NCBI GenBank assembly: GCA_022616655.1
Contig: JAKEEJ010000104.1
Span: forward strand, 1 to 8,832
DNA from: Nevskiales bacterium
GTDB taxonomy: Bacteria; Pseudomonadota; Gammaproteobacteria; Nevskiales; Nevskiaceae
DNA: 8,832 bases
Direction: 5' to 3'
Positions 6,868 to 8,832 of this stretch are shown one piece after another (positions within the stretch are counted from its first letter, which is position 1; the number at the start of each line of letters is the position of its first letter). The translations under genes were made by a program, and so were the position numbers. The notes under the pieces are model-generated. The model searched no databases. It saw only the letters and a list, made by a program, of their open reading frames with translations, and had not been told where the DNA came from.

Positions 6868-7307
6868 CCGCCGGGGTGTATCTCGCCTTCGATTTCGGTA
6901 CTAAAAGAATTGGCATTGCCGCCGGTGACGCCGTGACGCGCGGAGCGCGCGCACTGGGCGCCGTGGCCCACGACTGGAAACAGATTGACCGACTGCTGGC
7001 GGAATGGACCCCGGCGGCCTGTGTGGTGGGGTTGCCGCTGGGACCCGAAGGCGAGGAACAGCCCATCACGAACCAGGCCCGTGCATTTGCATCGCGGCTG
7101 CAAAAACATTTTGCCGGACCCGTGCACCTGTCCGACGAGCGCTACAGCTCGCGCAGCGCGATGGATGAGCTGCGCGCCGCCCGCGCCTCGGGTGCACTCA
7201 AACGACGCCTGCGAAAGGGTGACAAGGACGGTGCGGCGGCGCGCCTGATTCTGGAACAATGGCTGATGGAACGACGGGAGACGGGAAACGGGAGACGGGA
7301 GACGTGA
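6864..7307 (+). CDS. ruvX: RuvX/YqgF, Holliday-junction resolvase-like RNase H-fold protein
   Basis: A 147-residue predicted nuclease of the YqgF/RuvX family, which acts in 16S rRNA 5'-end maturation and was proposed as a resolvase. Visible motifs are '[13 protein letters not shown]' with the first catalytic Asp (D10), '[12 protein letters not shown]' (54-65), '[12 protein letters not shown]' with D91 and E92, and '[17 protein letters not shown]' with D122. The GTG at 6864 is used because it sits four residues before the first beta strand and overlaps the yqgE stop as GTGA. The family normally ends near 'ILEQWL'. Here about the last eleven residues ([11 protein letters not shown]) are encoded by heptamer repeats, and the stop itself lies at the edge of the repeat, overlapping the pyrB start. 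The core is intact, so the tail is probably a tolerated extension. Confidence 0.94.
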   Translation: MTAGVYLAFDFGTKRIGIAAGDAVTRGARALGAVAHDWKQIDRLLAEWTPAACVVGLPLGPEGEEQPITNQARAFASRLQKHFAGPVHLSDERYSSRSAMDELRAARASGALKRRLRKGDKDGAAARLILEQWLMERRETGNGRRET

Positions 7308-7357
7308 AGAAAAGAAAAAGCACGCCCGTGTCTCACGTCTCACGTCTCCCGTCTCAC
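7276..7357. repeat. Heptamer tandem-repeat hairpin element at the ruvX/pyrB junction
   Basis: The left arm holds four 7-base units: GGGAGAC (7276), GGGAAAC (7283), GGGAGAC (7290) and GGGAGAC (7297). An A-rich loop follows. The right arm holds four complementary-type units: GTCTCAC (7330), GTCTCAC (7337), GTCTCCC (7344) and GTCTCAC (7351). Bases 7292-7307 and 7340-7355 are perfect reverse complements over 16 bases. The element carries the last codons and stop of ruvX and the GTG start of pyrB (7304-7306). The GGAG core at 7291-7294 lies nine bases before that GTG. Confidence 0.9.
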
Positions 7358-8359
7358 GGTCCCCCTGCCGTTTCCGACCTGCAGCTGGATTCGAAAGGCC
7401 GCCTGCGCCACTTGCTGACGGTGGAAGGCCTGTCGCGTCCCCTGCTCACGGAAATTCTGGATCGTGCCGAAGGTTTCGCCAGCAGCGGTGAAAAAAAATA
7501 CGCGCTGTTGCACGGCACGACCGTGGTCAACCTGTTCTTCGAGGCCAGCACCCGTACCCGCACCACGTTCGAGCTGGCGGCCAAGCGCCTGTCGGCCGAC
7601 GTTATCAACCTCGACGTTTCGGCCTCCTCCACGTCCAAAGGCGAAACTCTGCTCGACACGCTGGCCACGCTGCAGGCCATGCAGGTGGACATGTTCGTGG
7701 TCCGGCACGCGGCCAGCGGTGCGGCGCACTTTTTTGCCGAACACGCGGCGCCCGGCGTGGCGGTGCTCAACGCCGGCGACGGCCGGCACGCCCATCCGAC
7801 CCAGGCCCTGCTCGACCTGTTCACTTTACGCAAGCACCGGCGCGATTTCCGCAAACTGACCGTTGCCATCGTGGGCGACATCCTGCACTCGCGCGTCGCG
7901 CGTTCGGACATCCACGCGTTGCGCATCCTGGGCGCGAAAGAGATCCGCGTGGTCGGTCCGCGCACCCTGATCCCCGCCGCGGTTGAAACCCTGGGGGTAC
8001 GCGCCTGCTACACCCTCGACGAAGGACTGGACGGCGCCGACGTGGTCATGTTGCTGCGGCTGCAGCGGGAGCGCATGTCGGGCTATTACATTCCCTCGCC
8101 CGGCGAGTTCTACCGCAGTTTCGGACTGACCCGGGCGCGTCTGAGCCTGCTCAAGCCGGAGGCGGTCATCATGCATCCGGGCCCCATCAACCGCGGCGTG
8201 GAAATCGAAGGCGACCTGGCCTACGGCGAACGCTCGCTGATCCTGCAGCAGGTCACGCACGGGATCGCCGTGCGCATGGCGGTGATGGCGATGCTGTCTG
8301 AAAGTCGGGAGTCGCCTGCCTGCCGTCAGGCAGGGGGAGTCGGGAGTCGGGAGACGTGA
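7304..8359 (+). CDS. pyrB: Aspartate carbamoyltransferase catalytic chain (class A)
   Basis: This encodes the chain that joins carbamoyl phosphate and L-aspartate to carbamoyl-aspartate, the committed step of pyrimidine synthesis. From the GTG at 7304 it has 351 residues. The core from '[19 protein letters not shown]' onward closely follows the Pseudomonas class A enzyme. It includes the carbamoyl-phosphate loop 'STRTR' (82-86), '[10 protein letters not shown]' with the active-site Lys (112), 'FVVRH' (131-135), '[10 protein letters not shown]' (158-167), '[13 protein letters not shown]' (190-202), 'LRLQRERM' and '[11 protein letters not shown]' (291-301). The GTG overlaps the ruvX stop (GTGA) and has a repeat-derived GGAG nine bases upstream. 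An ATG at 7259 lies deep inside ruvX and would add only repeat-encoded residues. Both ends are odd: about residues 1-20 and the last 18 residues ([18 protein letters not shown]) are repeat-encoded and replace the family termini. It forms a complex with PyrC'. Confidence 0.95.
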   Translation: MKKRKSTPVSHVSRLPSHGPPAVSDLQLDSKGRLRHLLTVEGLSRPLLTEILDRAEGFASSGEKKYALLHGTTVVNLFFEASTRTRTTFELAAKRLSADVINLDVSASSTSKGETLLDTLATLQAMQVDMFVVRHAASGAAHFFAEHAAPGVAVLNAGDGRHAHPTQALLDLFTLRKHRRDFRKLTVAIVGDILHSRVARSDIHALRILGAKEIRVVGPRTLIPAAVETLGVRACYTLDEGLDGADVVMLLRLQRERMSGYYIPSPGEFYRSFGLTRARLSLLKPEAVIMHPGPINRGVEIEGDLAYGERSLILQQVTHGIAVRMAVMAMLSESRESPACRQAGGVGSRET

Positions 8360-8412
8360 AGAAAAACAACGAAGCGACGCTTGCGGCTCACGGCTCACGG
8401 CTCACGGCTCAC
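8307..8412. repeat. Heptamer repeat element at the pyrB/pyrC' junction
   Basis: On the left, GGGAGTC units at 8307, 8335 and 8342 and GGGAGAC at 8349 lead into GTGAAG. On the right, GGCTCAC is repeated four times without change (8385-8412). The arms share the GAG/CTC core, so they pair only imperfectly, unlike at ruvX/pyrB. Eighteen bases here (8348-8365) are identical to 7296-7313, showing that the two junction elements are related. The left arm encodes the PyrB tail and the pyrB stop; the right arm encodes part of the PyrC' N-terminus. Confidence 0.9.
8315..8334. repeat. Short perfect palindrome nested in the heptamer array
   Basis: CCTGCCTG (8315-8322) and CAGGCAGG (8327-8334) are exact reverse complements around CCGT. 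Together with the preceding G (8314), the insert is 21 bases and separates the first GGGAGTC unit from the next three. Because 21 is divisible by both 7 and 3, it preserves the repeat register and the pyrB reading frame. Confidence 0.8.
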
Positions 8413-8832
8413 GAGTCATTGTTGATCTCTGGCGCGCGAGTTCTCAATCCCGCCAGCACGCTGGACACCATTGCCTATGTCGGTATCCACAATGGCGTCA
8501 TCGCGCACGTCGGAAGAGAAAAACCCAGGGAACCGTATGCAGCACATCTGAGCGCCAGGGGCCTGTGGTTAATACCCGGCGCCGTGGATCTGTGCGCGCG
8601 CCTGCGCGAACCCGGAGCCGCACACAAAGCCACCTTCCGCACCGAAGCGCCGGCCGCCGCGGCGGGCGGCATCACCACGGTGTGCATCCCACCCGACACC
8701 CGGCCGGTCATCGACACCCCTTCGGTGGTAGACCGTGTCCGTGCGCGTGCCGCCAAAGCCGGTGGCCTGGACATTCACGTGCTGGGCGCGCTGACTCAGG
8801 GCCTGGCCGGGAGCGCTCTGCCCGACATGGCC
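8356..8832 (+). CDS. pyrC': Non-catalytic dihydroorotase-like subunit of aspartate transcarbamoylase (partial)
   Basis: The first 159 residues of a dihydroorotase-family protein that runs off the right edge. The amidohydrolase opening is clear: '[13 protein letters not shown]', '[13 protein letters not shown]', '[11 protein letters not shown]' and 'LREPG'. The metal-binding HxH of true dihydroorotases (normally D-x-H-V-H-L-R-E-P-G) is replaced by D78-L-C-A-R-L-R-E-P-G, with Cys80 and Arg82. The usual 'MPNT' is 'PPDT'. This is the pattern of Pseudomonas PyrC'/PyrX ('VDLSVALREPG'), an inactive dihydroorotase that assembles with PyrB into the class A holoenzyme and is needed for its activity. 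I chose the GTG at 8356 because it overlaps the pyrB stop as GTGA and has GGAG nine bases upstream. TTG codons at 8419 and 8422, just before the conserved start, are alternatives. A separate active pyrC should exist elsewhere in the genome. Confidence 0.88.
   Translation, partial: MKKNNEATLAAHGSRLTAHESLLISGARVLNPASTLDTIAYVGIHNGVIAHVGREKPREPYAAHLSARGLWLIPGAVDLCARLREPGAAHKATFRTEAPAAAAGGITTVCIPPDTRPVIDTPSVVDRVRARAAKAGGLDIHVLGALTQGLAGSALPDMA

Noticed and set aside
7259..7303. ATG at 7259 as the pyrB start
   Set aside because: It lies well inside ruvX and would add only repeat-encoded residues. GTG 7304 has the GTGA overlap and a GGAG at good spacing, matching the next junction.
7276..8412. CRISPR array or minisatellite reading of the short repeats
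   Set aside because: Units are 7 bases with no spacers, arranged as opposed arms around a loop. This is a hairpin repeat element, not a CRISPR.

Overview
The window looks like GC-rich gammaproteobacterial chromosome. The right-hand half carries gshB, yqgE, ruvX, pyrB and an inactive dihydroorotase gene (pyrC') in the order familiar from Pseudomonas, where pyrR lies between ruvX and pyrB. Here pyrR is absent. The gshA gene is of the short proteobacterial type (PF08886-like), not the E. coli type, which suggests a sulfur-oxidiser-like or other early-branching gammaproteobacterium rather than an enteric or a pseudomonad. The genus is not identifiable from the sequence alone.

Layout. Bases 3-248 (+) are the 3' end of a probable family-1 glycosyltransferase. 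Bases 285-937 (-) are a vapB-vapC type II toxin-antitoxin pair with a 4-base overlap and a perfect 11-bp-arm palindrome over its promoter. Bases 1097-3654 (-) are a two-gene unit: a WS/DGAT-type acyltransferase followed by a lipoprotein alpha/beta-hydrolase of the PHB-depolymerase/LpqC type. A 219-base divergent intergenic region follows. From 3874 to the window edge, all on +, lie gshA, gshB, yqgE, ruvX, pyrB and pyrC' (partial).

Function. gshA and gshB give the two ATP-dependent steps of glutathione synthesis. yqgE and ruvX are housekeeping companions, with RuvX a predicted RNase H-fold nuclease. pyrB and pyrC' encode the catalytic chain and the non-catalytic dihydroorotase-like chain of a class A aspartate transcarbamoylase, the committed step of pyrimidine synthesis. 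The last three junctions (yqgE/ruvX, ruvX/pyrB, pyrB/pyrC') are all GTGA overlaps, so translation is probably coupled.

The most unusual feature is that two of these junctions are built from interspersed 7-base tandem-repeat hairpin elements. The same 18-base repeat segment supplies the stop of the upstream gene, the GTG start of the downstream gene, and GGAG Shine-Dalgarno cores 9 bases ahead of it. At ruvX/pyrB the start codon and its ribosome-binding site lie inside a perfect 16-bp stem. Other gene ends also carry repeat sequence: an imperfect inverted repeat fills the gshA-gshB spacer, and a half copy of it lies in the vapB promoter.
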